64,000 bases of DNA from Halobacillus karajensis (lineage in GTDB: Bacteria; Bacillota; Bacilli; Bacillales; Halobacillaceae), in the NCBI RefSeq assembly GCF_900108515.1, contig NZ_FNWW01000004.1:124001-188000 (forward strand), written 5' to 3'. Both the position numbers and the translations under genes were made by a program. Shown piece after piece: positions 43,520 to 51,566 of the stretch (positions are counted from its first letter, which is position 1; each line of letters starts with the position of its first letter). The notes beneath the pieces are model-generated. The model had not been told where the DNA came from. It made no database searches and saw nothing but the letters and a program-made list of their open reading frames with translations.

Positions 43520-44009
43520 ATGAAGAAAAACATAACTATCATAGTCTTCACTTTCGTTATTTTGTCAGGATGTAAAGCCTCCCCCCCCTGATGAACAAGC
43601 GTTGGATTATGATCAACAACAATTATCTACAGAACAATCATCTAAGCCTCATGACAATATAGATAAAGTCCCTAATGAAAAATGGCAACATTCGAGGAAG
43701 GCCCTTCCTTTCAAGGAATTTGATCTCGAAATCGACTATGTAGATTCACTTTCTTTTGAGGTGGAATATTATACTTCAAAAGATCAAACGAGTGCTGCCA
43801 TCCATGAAATTGACCAAGAAAAGATCGTGGGAGAAAAAGCACTCAATCAACTGACTCCACATTTTATGGAACTTAGTTTTGATCAAGATTCTACGGAGGA
43901 AGAAGTTATAGACGATGTTATCCATGTGTTTGGGCTTGATGATACGTATAAAGAATTTAAGCTGAGGGTTATCTATAATAATGGGAATAGGGCTGTTTAT
44001 GAAGATTAA
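43520..44009 (+). pseudogene. YusW-family lipoprotein interrupted at a run of eight C
   Basis: The frame from ATG 43520 (after GGAGGG) encodes a lipoprotein signal ending LSGC at residue 18. It then hits a stop after eight consecutive C (43581-43588). With seven C the frame continues through DEQALDYDQQQ into a YusW-like domain: FDLEIDYVDSLSFEVEYYTS, then EKALNQLTPHFMELSF and YKEFKLRVIYNNG. The function of YusW proteins is unknown. The tract could be an on/off switch by slippage, a fixed mutation or a sequencing error. The downstream part could alone start at a TTG (43602), but it would lack the export signal. Confidence 0.8.
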
Positions 44010-44013
44010 AGTA

Positions 44014-44060
44014 AAAAAACAAACACCCAGTCTGGTTTGGCTTAGGTGTTTGTTTTTTTT
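44014..44060 (+). terminator. Terminator after the YusW-like gene
   Basis: AAAAAACAAACACC pairs with GGTGTTTGTTTTTT around a 17-base loop. Confidence 0.82.
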
Positions 44061-44070
44061 TATTTCAATT

Positions 44071-44093
44071 CGGAGTTGCTACTAAGTTTTAAG
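44071..44093 (-). repeat. Dispersed short repeat, copy 3
   Basis: A 23-base element starting CGGAGTTGCTACTAAG. It is the reverse complement of copy 2 with one mismatch and 22/23 identical to copy 4. It covers the cvfB stop codon. Confidence 0.65.
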
Positions 44094-44964
44094 AACGATT
44101 ATGATTGATCATGGTTTTCCCGTCTTTTTGGATGATTTTTCTTTCCTTCAAAAGTTGTCCTATTGCTCTTTTAAAGGCAGCTTTACTTATTTTGAATGTC
44201 TTGCGTATATCTTCTGGATCACTTTTATCATGTAAAAACATGACTCCATCGTTATCTTGTAAGTATTCATAGATCATTTCAGCATCTTCTTTCATGCCTT
44301 CTTGCTTTAAGGGACGTAATGAAAGGTTAATGCTGCCATCTTCCTTTACGTCAATGACTCTTGCCTGGATTGTCTCCCCTAGTCTCGGTTCATGCTTCCT
44401 CTCACTAGGATGTATGAAGCCTCTAAAGCCTTCACCAGTCAGAACTGCTGTTCCTGCCTTTGTAGCTTTATATACACGTGCAGTAAGCTCCTTATTCATC
44501 AGAGATTTAGGAGCTTTTTCAAGATCATCGATTACTTCCTGTTCGGAAATAGGCTCGGCAAGGAGGCGGCCTTTCTTATCAAGTTCCAGACTTACAAATA
44601 AATGATCCCCTTGTTGAGGCCAAACAGACTTAAGGAGTGGCAGGTGATCAGTTGACACAAGAATGTCTTTATCACTTAACCCGATATCAACGAAAACCCC
44701 CATATTCGGTACAATCTCAACCACTTCCGACCAGCCATAAGTCTCTTTTGTGACTTCAGGGATCTCTAAAGTTGCTACAGCTTGTCCTTTTTTATTTTCA
44801 TAGATAAAAATCTGGAGTTCTTCATTCTGTTCAACTTCTTTCCCTACTTCTTCTTCAGGTAATACAATTTCGTCTGCCCCGACTTTCAAAATAAAGGCGT
44901 TCGTTATTTTCTTTTCTACTGTCGCCTTCTGGACAGTACCAAGTATATGGTTGATATCTTTCAT
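44089..44964 (-). CDS. cvfB: S1-domain RNA-binding protein CvfB (YitL)
   Basis: CvfB is a conserved cytoplasmic RNA-binding protein with S1-like domains and a C-terminal winged helix; in Staphylococcus aureus it affects virulence gene expression. The 291-residue protein shows a degenerate N-terminal S1 domain, an S1 domain with VVEIVPNMGVFVDIGLSDKD (about 83-102), and a third with GFRGFIHPSERKHEP and LSLRP. The winged helix (about 225-290) has FKISKAAFKRAIGQLLKERK. The 3' end overlaps dispersed repeat copy 3. The length is normal, so the repeat has not truncated it. Confidence 0.93.
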   Translation of the reverse strand: MKDINHILGTVQKATVEKKITNAFILKVGADEIVLPEEEVGKEVEQNEELQIFIYENKKGQAVATLEIPEVTKETYGWSEVVEIVPNMGVFVDIGLSDKDILVSTDHLPLLKSVWPQQGDHLFVSLELDKKGRLLAEPISEQEVIDDLEKAPKSLMNKELTARVYKATKAGTAVLTGEGFRGFIHPSERKHEPRLGETIQARVIDVKEDGSINLSLRPLKQEGMKEDAEMIYEYLQDNDGVMFLHDKSDPEDIRKTFKISKAAFKRAIGQLLKERKIIQKDGKTMINHNRS

Positions 44965-45049
44965 GTTAATTCATCCTTTTTCGACCGTAATGGTACTTAT
45001 TATAGCTTACATTAAAGCAATTTAAAACGTTGAATATATGTAATGGGAA

Positions 45050-45072
45050 AAGCGTGGCAAATGCCACGCTTG
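45050..45072 (-). terminator. Terminator after the yjcZ-like gene
   Basis: On the minus strand AGCGTGGCA pairs with TGCCACGCT and is followed by TTT. It starts seven bases past the stop. Confidence 0.8.
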
Positions 45073-45078
45073 CAGTGA

Positions 45079-45165
45079 TTAATACCACCAAGACGCTCCT
45101 ACAATAATTAGGAGAATAAACAATACAACAATTAGCGCAAAGCCTCCACCATATCCTTTACTCAT
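45079..45165 (-). CDS. YjcZ-family small membrane protein
   Basis: This 28-residue ORF begins MSKGYGGGFALIVVLFILL and ends ASWWY, the pattern of the YjcZ family of tiny hydrophobic proteins often annotated as sporulation proteins. One membrane helix spans almost all of it. A strong ribosome site (AAAGGGGGG) precedes the ATG and a clean terminator follows. Function is unknown. Confidence 0.85.
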   Translation of the reverse strand: MSKGYGGGFALIVVLFILLIIVGASWWY

Positions 45166-45257
45166 TCCAATTCCCCCCTTTACTTCTATATATGAAAAAG
45201 AGGGATAAACGGTATGGGTGAAAGGAGGAGTTTATAACAGAAATAGGCAGATATCTA

Positions 45258-46247
45258 TTAAAACAGATCAGCAATTCTTTCATAGGACTTTTTCTTTTCT
45301 TCAAAATCAAAGATGTTCGTAATAATTAAAAATTCCTCTGTCTTATACATTTCTGATAATTCAAGCAACTGTTCCCTTACTTGATGGGGATCTCCAATCA
45401 CACACCGTCTTCGATTACGGCTGATTTTTTTTATTTCATCTTCAGTATATGGATACGCTCTTGCTTTATCCACTGAAGGAACACGCGTATCCAGTCCTTT
45501 TTCTACACGTAACAACCAGAGGTCCTGGCTTAGGGCTAACTCTTCAGCCTTTTCTTCCGTTTCAGCACAAATAACGAAGATACAAACATTGATTCGTGGC
45601 TTTTGAAGACCTTTGGAACTTTTGAAGCGTTGCTTATAAGTAGATATACTTGCGCCTCCACGGTCAGGATTAATAAAATGACCAAAGGTGAAACCTGTTC
45701 CGTTTATAGCTGCATGTTTGGCCCCTCTTTCGGATAATCCAAGAACCCATAGCTCAGGTTGATGAACGGTCTCTGGAGTTGCCTTTACACCATAATATCG
45801 GTCACCCTTAGGAAAATCGCCATATAAAAATTGACTTAGTTCTTTCACTTGTCTTGAAAAAGAACTAAGGGGTTTTTCTATACCATCTGTTAAAGCCATC
45901 CTAGTCTTCGGCCCTCCCCCTGGGGATCTTCCTAAACCTAAATCAATGCGGCCAGGATAAAATGCCTCTAACATTCGGAAGTTTTCCGCAACTTTATACG
46001 GGCTGTATTGAGGGAGTAACACACCTCCAGAACCCACGCGAATTTTTTGGGTTGATTGGGCAATCTGCGAAATAAGAACTTCCGGAGAGGTGCTTGCCAA
46101 ACCATTTGTATTATGATGTTCAGCAACCCAAAACCTATGATATCCGAGTTGCTCTGTATGCCTAGCTAAATCAATGGTCTGATGTAAAGCATCTTTTGCT
46201 GTTAACCCTTCAGAGATGGGGCTTTGATCCAGTACACTTAATTTCAA
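45258..46247 (-). CDS. LLM class flavin-dependent oxidoreductase
   Basis: This 329-residue protein is a luciferase-like (LLM) flavin monooxygenase-type enzyme. The TIM-barrel start LSVLDQSPISEG and FWVAEHHNTNGLASTSPEVL (about residues 39-58) are typical. IRVGSGGVLLPQYSPYKVAENFRML (about 70), GRIDLGLGRSPGG (about 100) and the C-terminal VIGDPHQVREQLLELSEMY (about 284) complete the pattern. The substrate is unknown; B. subtilis YceB/YvbT-like proteins are relatives. It lies 19 bases after the PadR gene on the same strand, so that regulator probably controls it. Confidence 0.9.
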   Translation of the reverse strand: MKLSVLDQSPISEGLTAKDALHQTIDLARHTEQLGYHRFWVAEHHNTNGLASTSPEVLISQIAQSTQKIRVGSGGVLLPQYSPYKVAENFRMLEAFYPGRIDLGLGRSPGGGPKTRMALTDGIEKPLSSFSRQVKELSQFLYGDFPKGDRYYGVKATPETVHQPELWVLGLSERGAKHAAINGTGFTFGHFINPDRGGASISTYKQRFKSSKGLQKPRINVCIFVICAETEEKAEELALSQDLWLLRVEKGLDTRVPSVDKARAYPYTEDEIKKISRNRRRCVIGDPHQVREQLLELSEMYKTEEFLIITNIFDFEEKKKSYERIADLF

Positions 46248-46266
46248 AACTGCTCACCTGGCTTTC

Positions 46267-46647
46267 TTATCGGTACACATCATCCATTATTTGTTGAAGG
46301 ATGTGTATTTGTTCTTCAAATAATAATTTATACCGTTTTTTTAATACGTCAAACTCCTCTTTTCCTTCATCCGTAAGGTAATACCAATACACTTTTTGTC
46401 TTTTCTTCTCATGTGACTTGTAATCCTCTTTTCGGTATAATAAACCCTGCTCTGTCATCTCATGAAGTGTATCAAGCAATGTGGAAGGCGCAGGGACCCA
46501 ATTCCTTGTAAGCTTCTTAAATTCTGATTTAAAATGTTCACTGATCATCGGTTGATGAATTTGTAATAAATGCATAATGTAAAACTTGGTGAATTGTGCG
46601 GCACTCATATTTAATGCAAATCTTTTCGGATTATTCTTATGAGACAA
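46267..46647 (-). CDS. PadR-family transcriptional regulator
   Basis: This small winged-helix regulator of about 126 residues resembles the PadR family. The N-terminal part has QFTKFYIMHLLQIHQPMISE and the wing region VPAPSTLLDTLHEMTEQGLLYR. YWYYLTDEGKEEFDVLKKRY leads into a C-terminal helix for dimerisation. PadR proteins usually repress a neighbouring detoxification gene; here the LLM oxidoreductase follows after 19 bases. The ORF reaches a GTG at 46656 that overlaps the ribosome site AAGGGG. A TTG at 46647 has proper spacing and was chosen with moderate certainty. Confidence 0.82.
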   Translation of the reverse strand: MSHKNNPKRFALNMSAAQFTKFYIMHLLQIHQPMISEHFKSEFKKLTRNWVPAPSTLLDTLHEMTEQGLLYRKEDYKSHEKKRQKVYWYYLTDEGKEEFDVLKKRYKLLFEEQIHILQQIMDDVYR

Positions 46648-46720
46648 AACATCCACCCCTTGTCATAAAATGGTCTTTCTTTCATTTTACAACAAAAGAT
46701 GGATGAATTGTCCACTCATA

Positions 46721-46734
46721 CGCACATTCGTTCG
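46721..46734. promoter_or_regulatory. LexA-like box upstream of the PadR gene
   Basis: CGCACATTCGTTCG matches CGAACRNRYGTTCG at 12 of 14 positions. It is about 75 bases upstream of the PadR start. No clear promoter overlaps it. Confidence 0.35.
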
Positions 46735-46766
46735 GTTATTTATTTGAATATTTTTTATTATATGTT

Positions 46767-46789
46767 CGGAGTTACTACTAAGTTTTAAG
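46767..46789 (-). repeat. Dispersed short repeat, copy 4
   Basis: A 23-base element starting CGGAGTTACTACTAAG. It is 22/23 identical to copy 3, and its GAGTTACTACTAAG core is the exact reverse complement of copy 1. It lies nine bases past the stop of the next gene. Confidence 0.65.
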
Positions 46790-46797
46790 TGAAAACA

Positions 46798-47793
46798 TTA
46801 AACAATCTTAAAACCGATTTTTCCGAAGTTTTTTGAGTCCCTAATGTATTCAAATGCCTGTAAATATTCATCAATGGAGAATGTCTTGTCTAATTGTGGT
46901 CTTATGTGATGTTCCGTTACAAAGTGAAGCATCTCTCTGAATTCTTCTGCACTCCCCATCGTGGAACCGAGTAGGTTATACTGTCCATAAAAGAACTGAC
47001 GTATATTGAGCTTCACTTCGTCCTCAGTAGTTGAACCAAATGTAACGATGGTTCCTCCTTTACGAACAATATCAAGGGATTTATTAAAAGTGGCATTCCC
47101 TATACTCTCGATAAGTAAATCCACGTTCTCAGATGACAAACTGTTATTCCAATCCTCTTCTGTAGATAATGTTACATCGGCTCCCAGCTTTAATGCTTCT
47201 TTTTGTTTTTCCGTAGATCGTGAGGTAACGATGACACGTGCCCCTATGGCTTTAGCAAATTTCAAACAAAAAGTAAGGACTCCACTGCCTATCCCTGGTA
47301 ACATGACAGTTTGATCCGCTTTCAAATTTCCTCTAGTAAACAGAGCCCTATACGCAGTCAAAGCAGCTAAAGGGAGCACGCCAGCTTCTTCAAAAGATAA
47401 ATACTCGGGTTTTCGTTCGACGTGATCTTCTGTACAGGTATAATATTCTGCAAATGTCCCATCATCAGGAAGGCCGACAATTTCAAAACCTTGAGGTGGA
47501 GCAGCACTCTTTCTTTGCCAACCTAGACCTGGATTCACGACTACTTCATCTCCTGGCTGAAACTTTGTAACCTGCTCTCCAACCGCTTCAACAATACCTG
47601 ATGCATCAGACCCCGGTATGAGTGGAGGGTCTTCCGCTGTATGACGTTTGGTAACTACAGCTAAATCTCTTCGGTTCATCCCCGCGGTATGTATTTGAAT
47701 TCTCACCTCTTTCCCTGTAACTTGTTTAACAGACATATCTTTAACCGTTAAGCCATCCAGTCCATTTTCATTTTCATGTACGATTGCTCGCAT
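46798..47793 (-). CDS. Zinc-free MDR-type quinone oxidoreductase / alcohol dehydrogenase
   Basis: This 331-residue medium-chain dehydrogenase/reductase resembles quinone oxidoreductases such as B. subtilis YogA. The N-terminal catalytic domain has MNRRDLAVVTKRHTAEDPPL then IPGSDASGIVEAVGE (about 55-69). The NADPH-binding Rossmann domain has LPGIGSGVLTFCLKFAKAIGA near 165 and TSRSTEKQKEALKLGADVTL near 188. Structural zinc cysteines are absent. The ORF begins with a GTG one codon earlier, but AAGGGAGAG favours the ATG at 47793. The substrate is unknown. Confidence 0.88.
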   Translation of the reverse strand: MRAIVHENENGLDGLTVKDMSVKQVTGKEVRIQIHTAGMNRRDLAVVTKRHTAEDPPLIPGSDASGIVEAVGEQVTKFQPGDEVVVNPGLGWQRKSAAPPQGFEIVGLPDDGTFAEYYTCTEDHVERKPEYLSFEEAGVLPLAALTAYRALFTRGNLKADQTVMLPGIGSGVLTFCLKFAKAIGARVIVTSRSTEKQKEALKLGADVTLSTEEDWNNSLSSENVDLLIESIGNATFNKSLDIVRKGGTIVTFGSTTEDEVKLNIRQFFYGQYNLLGSTMGSAEEFREMLHFVTEHHIRPQLDKTFSIDEYLQAFEYIRDSKNFGKIGFKIV

Positions 47794-47871
47794 CACTTTC
47801 TCTCCCTTCTAAAAACGAATTATCTATAGTCTATCAATAAGTCCTCCGTCTTCAAAGTAAATGGACTGCAT

Positions 47872-47906
47872 CAAAAAAACTCCTTTCTAATTCCTAGAAA
47901 GGAGTT
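47872..47906 (-). terminator. Terminator after the yocH-like gene
   Basis: On the minus strand AACTCCTTTCTA and TAGAAAGGAGTT pair around GGAAT and are followed by TTTTTTGA. Confidence 0.88.
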
Positions 47907-47929
47907 GGTTACACATCTATATGATTTCG

Positions 47930-48727
47930 TTAATTTGCGAGTACTTGAACTTTCACTGATTTTCTTCCAAAACTAAGGGCCTCTTCCTGAGATGGCATAA
48001 AGACATCAATACGGTTTCCACTAATAGATCCACCAGTATCTCCAGCAATAGCTGTGCCGTATCCTTCCACATAAACTTTCGAACCAAGTGGAATAACATT
48101 AGGGTCAACGGCAATTACTTTTTGATCAGGATTTGCACGTAGATCGATTCCTGTTGAAGTTACACCACTGCAACCGGAGCAATAAGCAGTATAGGCTGTC
48201 GCTTCAGCCGTGATTTCTTTGATTACGTCGTTTCCTGTATCTTTAGATGTACTCGTCTGTGTTGCTGATGATGTATTACTGCTGGAGTTAGAGCTAGGTG
48301 CTGTTGTCGCAGGTGCAGCTTGTCCATCTACTTTGAATTGTTCACCAGGATGAATGAGGGTAGAAGTCAGGTTGTTCCACGCCATCAACTGGTCAACTGA
48401 GATATTGAATTTTTGCGAAATGGCGTACAACGTGTCTCCGGACTTCACTGTATAAGTGGATGTATTTGAAGACGTATTAGATGAAGATGAAGGTGTGCTA
48501 GATTTTGATCCATTTGCTACTTTCAAAGTTTGATTAGGATAGATCAGATTTGAGTTTAAATTATTCATTGTCTTCAAGTCATTTACACTGACGTCATATT
48601 TTTGAGAAATTCCCCAAAGGGTATCTCCCTTATTAATTTTATATTCCGTTTCATGTGCACTGACAGTTGTGGCAAATGCCCCAGTTAAAGCTACAGTTGC
48701 TGCAACAGAAATTACGGTTTTTTTCAT
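47930..48727 (-). CDS. yocH: Secreted LysM-3D cell-wall protein, YocH-like
   Basis: This 265-residue secreted protein resembles YocH, a cell-wall-acting hydrolase of the WalR regulon. A signal peptide (about 1-24, ending VSAHE) is followed by two LysM domains (about 25-70 and 92-135, each with GDTLWGISQKY or GDTLYAISQKF). A Ser/Thr-rich linker comes next, then a C-terminal 3D domain with TAYTAYCSG and the Asp motif AIAGDTGGSISGNRIDVF. The ORF extends 129 bases upstream, but AGGAGG and the signal peptide fix the start at 48727. A WalR-like box lies about 130 bases upstream. Confidence 0.93.
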   Translation of the reverse strand: MKKTVISVAATVALTGAFATTVSAHETEYKINKGDTLWGISQKYDVSVNDLKTMNNLNSNLIYPNQTLKVANGSKSSTPSSSSNTSSNTSTYTVKSGDTLYAISQKFNISVDQLMAWNNLTSTLIHPGEQFKVDGQAAPATTAPSSNSSSNTSSATQTSTSKDTGNDVIKEITAEATAYTAYCSGCSGVTSTGIDLRANPDQKVIAVDPNVIPLGSKVYVEGYGTAIAGDTGGSISGNRIDVFMPSQEEALSFGRKSVKVQVLAN

Positions 48728-48854
48728 GGAATTCTGCCTCCTCTTGATTGGTCGATCACCAAGCGTGATCATTAACACAATTACAAGATTACCAGAATAT
48801 CCTGTAAAATTAAGAACAAACAAGCAACAGTTTAGTTGCAAACATAACATGAAC

Positions 48855-48871
48855 ATTTCACAGCCATTACA
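48855..48871 (-). promoter_or_regulatory. WalR-like binding site upstream of yocH
   Basis: On the minus strand TGTAAT-GGCTG-TGAAAT, close to the WalR consensus TGTWAH-N5-TGTWAH with one mismatch. B. subtilis yocH is a WalR target. The rest of the 48728-49052 gap holds a small hairpin (48870-48894) and the ykpA terminator. Confidence 0.55.
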
Positions 48872-49004
48872 AAAAGGGTAGATTCACCCTTTTTTAGTCA
48901 AAAATACCTTCAGGCTCTTATCATTCGACAGCTTTCCCCAATGTAAACTTTTGTCTTTTTATTTATATTTTTACCCAACTTAGTAGAAAGATCAAGTGTT
49001 TTAT

Positions 49005-49041
49005 CGAAAAAAACGTCGTTTCTATTAAATAGAAACGACGT
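49005..49041 (-). terminator. Terminator after ykpA
   Basis: On the minus strand ACGTCGTTTCTAT pairs perfectly with ATAGAAACGACGT around TTA and is followed by TTTTTTCG. Confidence 0.92.
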
Positions 49042-49052
49042 CTTACTCATTG

Positions 49053-50669
49053 TTATTTTGAAGCTAATTTTTTCTGAACCTCAGGATCATTCAAATACTC
49101 ATCGTACGTCATCTCTTTATCCACTATACCGCCGTTTGGTGTAATCTCAATAATCCTATTGGCGATCGTTTGGATAAATTCATGGTCATGAGAAGCGAAA
49201 ATAACAGAGCCCTTGAAGTTGATTAACCCTTTGTTCAAAGATGTAATGGATTCTAGGTCAAGGTGGTTGGTCGGTTCATCAAGTAGCAGAACGTTCGCAC
49301 CTGAAAGCATCATCTTGGATAACATACAGCGAACTTTTTCTCCACCTGAAAGTACATTCGCCTTCTTTAAAGCTTCTTCTCCTGAAAACAACATACGTCC
49401 AAGGAAGCTACGAAGGAATGTCTCTGTTTCATCTTCTGGTGAATATTGGCGAAGCCATTCAACAAGGCTTAGATTAGAACCTTCAAAGAATTCAGAGTTA
49501 TCCTTAGGAAAGTAACTTTGAGATGTCGTCACACCCCATTTGTATGTTCCTTCATCCGGTTCGATTTCTCCCATAAGAATTTGGAAAAGTGTCGTTTTAG
49601 CGACTTCATTCGCCCCTACAAGGGCCACTTTATCATCTTTATTTAATGTAAAACTGACGTTATCCAAAACTTTAACTCCATCTACTGTCTTGGAGAGGTT
49701 TTCAACAGTGAGTAAATCATTTCCGATTTCACGGTCAGCTTTGAATGCGATATACGGATATTTACGTGAAGACGGCTGAATATCGTCCAATGTAATCTTT
49801 TCAAGAAGCTTCTTCCTGGATGTTGCCTGTTTAGACTTTGATGCGTTTGCACTAAAACGGGCTATAAATTCTTTCAAATCTTTAATCTTTTCTTCTTTTT
49901 TCTTATTCTGTTCTTCAGCCATCTTCATCGCCAATTGACTGGATTCATACCAGAAATCGTAGTTTCCTACATAAACCTGTATTTTTCCAAAATCAAGGTC
50001 GGCGATGTGCGTACAAACATTGTTCAAAAAGTGACGATCGTGGGAAACAACGATGACCGTATTCTCAAAATCAATCAAAAAGTCTTCCAACCATTGAATG
50101 GCTTTGATATCCAGGTGGTTGGTCGGCTCGTCTAGCAGAAGAACATCCGGGTTACCGAATAACGCTTGAGCAAGTAGCACTTTTACTTTTTCAGAACCTT
50201 GAAGCTCACTCATTTCTTTGTCGTGAAGCTCTTCCCCGATTCCCAGACCTTTAAGAAGGCGGGCGGCATCTGAATCTGCTTCCCACCCATTCATTTCAGC
50301 GAACTCCCCTTCTAGTTCAGCTGCTCGCATGCCGTCCTCTTCAGAGAAATCCCCCTTCATATAGATGGCGTCTTTTTCCTTCATTACTTCATAAAGACGG
50401 GTATGACCCATGATTACCGTTTCGAGAACTTTATACTCATCATACTCGAAGTGGTTCTGTTTCAAGACTGCTAATCTTTGATCGTTTTTAAGACTTACAT
50501 CTCCTGTTTGAGCTTCGATCTCACCGCTTAAGATTTTTAAAAAGGTGGATTTTCCTGCTCCGTTCGCTCCGATCAATCCATAACAATTCCCAGGTGTGAA
50601 TTTTATATTGACATCTTCAAACAACTTCTGGTCGCCGAATCGAAGACTGACATTGTTTACTGTTAACAT
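49053..50669 (-). CDS. ykpA: ABC-F family ATPase YkpA
   Basis: This 538-residue soluble protein has two ABC ATPase domains and a linker, as in ABC-F translation or ribosome-associated factors (YkpA/YbiT type). Domain 1 has Walker A GANGAGKST near residue 34 and VLLLDEPTNHLD near 180. Its signature reads LQGSEKVKV rather than LSGGE. Domain 2 has LSGGEKVR near 443 and a second LLLDEPTNHLD, but its Walker A reads GANEVAKTT, with Ala for the usual Gly before Lys. These changes may be a feature of the subfamily. The linker (about 250-300) is basic. It is monocistronic. Confidence 0.92.
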   Translation of the reverse strand: MLTVNNVSLRFGDQKLFEDVNIKFTPGNCYGLIGANGAGKSTFLKILSGEIEAQTGDVSLKNDQRLAVLKQNHFEYDEYKVLETVIMGHTRLYEVMKEKDAIYMKGDFSEEDGMRAAELEGEFAEMNGWEADSDAARLLKGLGIGEELHDKEMSELQGSEKVKVLLAQALFGNPDVLLLDEPTNHLDIKAIQWLEDFLIDFENTVIVVSHDRHFLNNVCTHIADLDFGKIQVYVGNYDFWYESSQLAMKMAEEQNKKKEEKIKDLKEFIARFSANASKSKQATSRKKLLEKITLDDIQPSSRKYPYIAFKADREIGNDLLTVENLSKTVDGVKVLDNVSFTLNKDDKVALVGANEVAKTTLFQILMGEIEPDEGTYKWGVTTSQSYFPKDNSEFFEGSNLSLVEWLRQYSPEDETETFLRSFLGRMLFSGEEALKKANVLSGGEKVRCMLSKMMLSGANVLLLDEPTNHLDLESITSLNKGLINFKGSVIFASHDHEFIQTIANRIIEITPNGGIVDKEMTYDEYLNDPEVQKKLASK

Positions 50670-50791
50670 ATGGTAATCCTCCAGTATCTCGTTTCTATAA
50701 CATAAAAATTATATCATTCTTAAGCTTTGTATGATAGTCGTCCGTTCCAATAAAGAGTTCATTCATCTGCATTCTTTTTATTTGTAAACAG

Positions 50792-50823
50792 AAAAAAGCG
50801 ATTGCTTAGAAGCAACCGCTTTG
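50792..50823 (-). terminator. Terminator after ydjO
   Basis: On the minus strand AAAGCGGTTGCTT pairs with AAGCAATCGCTTT (one mismatch) and is followed by TTTCTG. Confidence 0.82.
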
Positions 50824-50827
50824 AATA

Positions 50828-51040
50828 TTATGAGTCAGATTTATAATATAAACTGTTGTTCTCTACAACTTGAAGAACTTTGTTTTCTTCTTCCATATCA
50901 CTTCCGCACATTGGACACTTCTTCTCATCATTAGTTCTAAAGTTATCTCTCATCCAGCAGTTGCAGTCTTCAGACTGACAAACCCAGATCTTTGTATCTT
51001 CTTCTTTGATTTCAGCCTGATTCTTTTTTCCGAAAGCCAT
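50828..51040 (-). CDS. ydjO: YdjO-like cold-inducible zinc-ribbon protein
   Basis: This 70-residue protein resembles B. subtilis YdjO. Four cysteines in two pairs (WVCQSEDCNCWMRDNF, about residues 19-34, and KCPMCGSDM, about 41-49) suggest a small zinc ribbon. It lies 73 bases downstream of a cold-shock gene on the same strand, and cold-inducible annotation of relatives is linked to that pairing. A terminator lies between them, so part of the expression may come by read-through or from a separate promoter. Function is unknown. Confidence 0.82.
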   Translation of the reverse strand: MAFGKKNQAEIKEEDTKIWVCQSEDCNCWMRDNFRTNDEKKCPMCGSDMEEENKVLQVVENNSLYYKSDS

Positions 51041-51070
51041 CGGTGTGCCTCCTTTAGACTGTCATGATAT

Positions 51071-51104
51071 AAAAGAGACTGACCTTCTAAAGCCAGTCTC
51101 TTTC
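51071..51104 (-). terminator. Terminator after the csp gene
   Basis: On the minus strand AAAGAGACTGGCTTT pairs with AAGGTCAGTCTCTTT around a short loop, followed by TATA. The U-tract lies within the stem end. Confidence 0.75.
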
Positions 51105-51113
51105 TATTTTTTA

Positions 51114-51314
51114 TTATAGTTTCGTGACGTTTGCAGCTTGTGGTCCGCGATTTCCTTCAGTCACTTCAAACTCTACGGCCTGACCTTCTTCTAGAGATTT
51201 GAAGCCTTCTTCATTGATGGCGCTGAAATGTACAAATACATCATCTTCGCCTTCAACCTCAATAAAACCAAAACCTTTTTCCGCGTTAAACCACTTCACT
51301 GTACCTGTTTTCAT
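51114..51314 (-). CDS. cspD: Cold-shock protein, CspD/CspB type
   Basis: This 66-residue cold-shock domain protein binds single-stranded RNA and DNA and acts as an RNA chaperone. The RNP1-like KGFGFIEV (residues 13-20) and RNP2-like VFVHFSAI (about 26-33) motifs are intact, as is the start [12 protein letters not shown]. The C-terminus [10 protein letters not shown] is typical of Bacillus Csp proteins. The ribosome site TGGAGGA precedes the ATG. The 250-base region upstream contains no gene and probably holds the long 5' leader usual for csp genes. Which paralogue it is cannot be told from sequence alone. Confidence 0.93.
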   Translation of the reverse strand: MKTGTVKWFNAEKGFGFIEVEGEDDVFVHFSAINEEGFKSLEEGQAVEFEVTEGNRGPQAANVTKL

Positions 51315-51566
51315 AGGGATGGATCCTCCAATGTTTCAAAAATTAATATGCGTTTTGCAATAAAGAAAAAATCACATATTATAAAAAGTACCAATAATGA
51401 TTGATCACTCTTTATAATAGGTGATTGGAAGTAAGAACTTCAGAATATTGGTAAATTTTATATCTTGTTAAACACTATACTATGACTCACCGGTGAAGTC
51501 AAGCAGAGCGGGTTTTTGCTTTACATGAATAGTATATGCGATTGGCAGGCGATTTATTCCATTATT

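Noticed and set aside
48977-48990. Fifth copy of the dispersed repeat (AACTTAGTAGAAAG)
   Set aside because: Only ten bases match the core, within chance expectation for AT-rich DNA.
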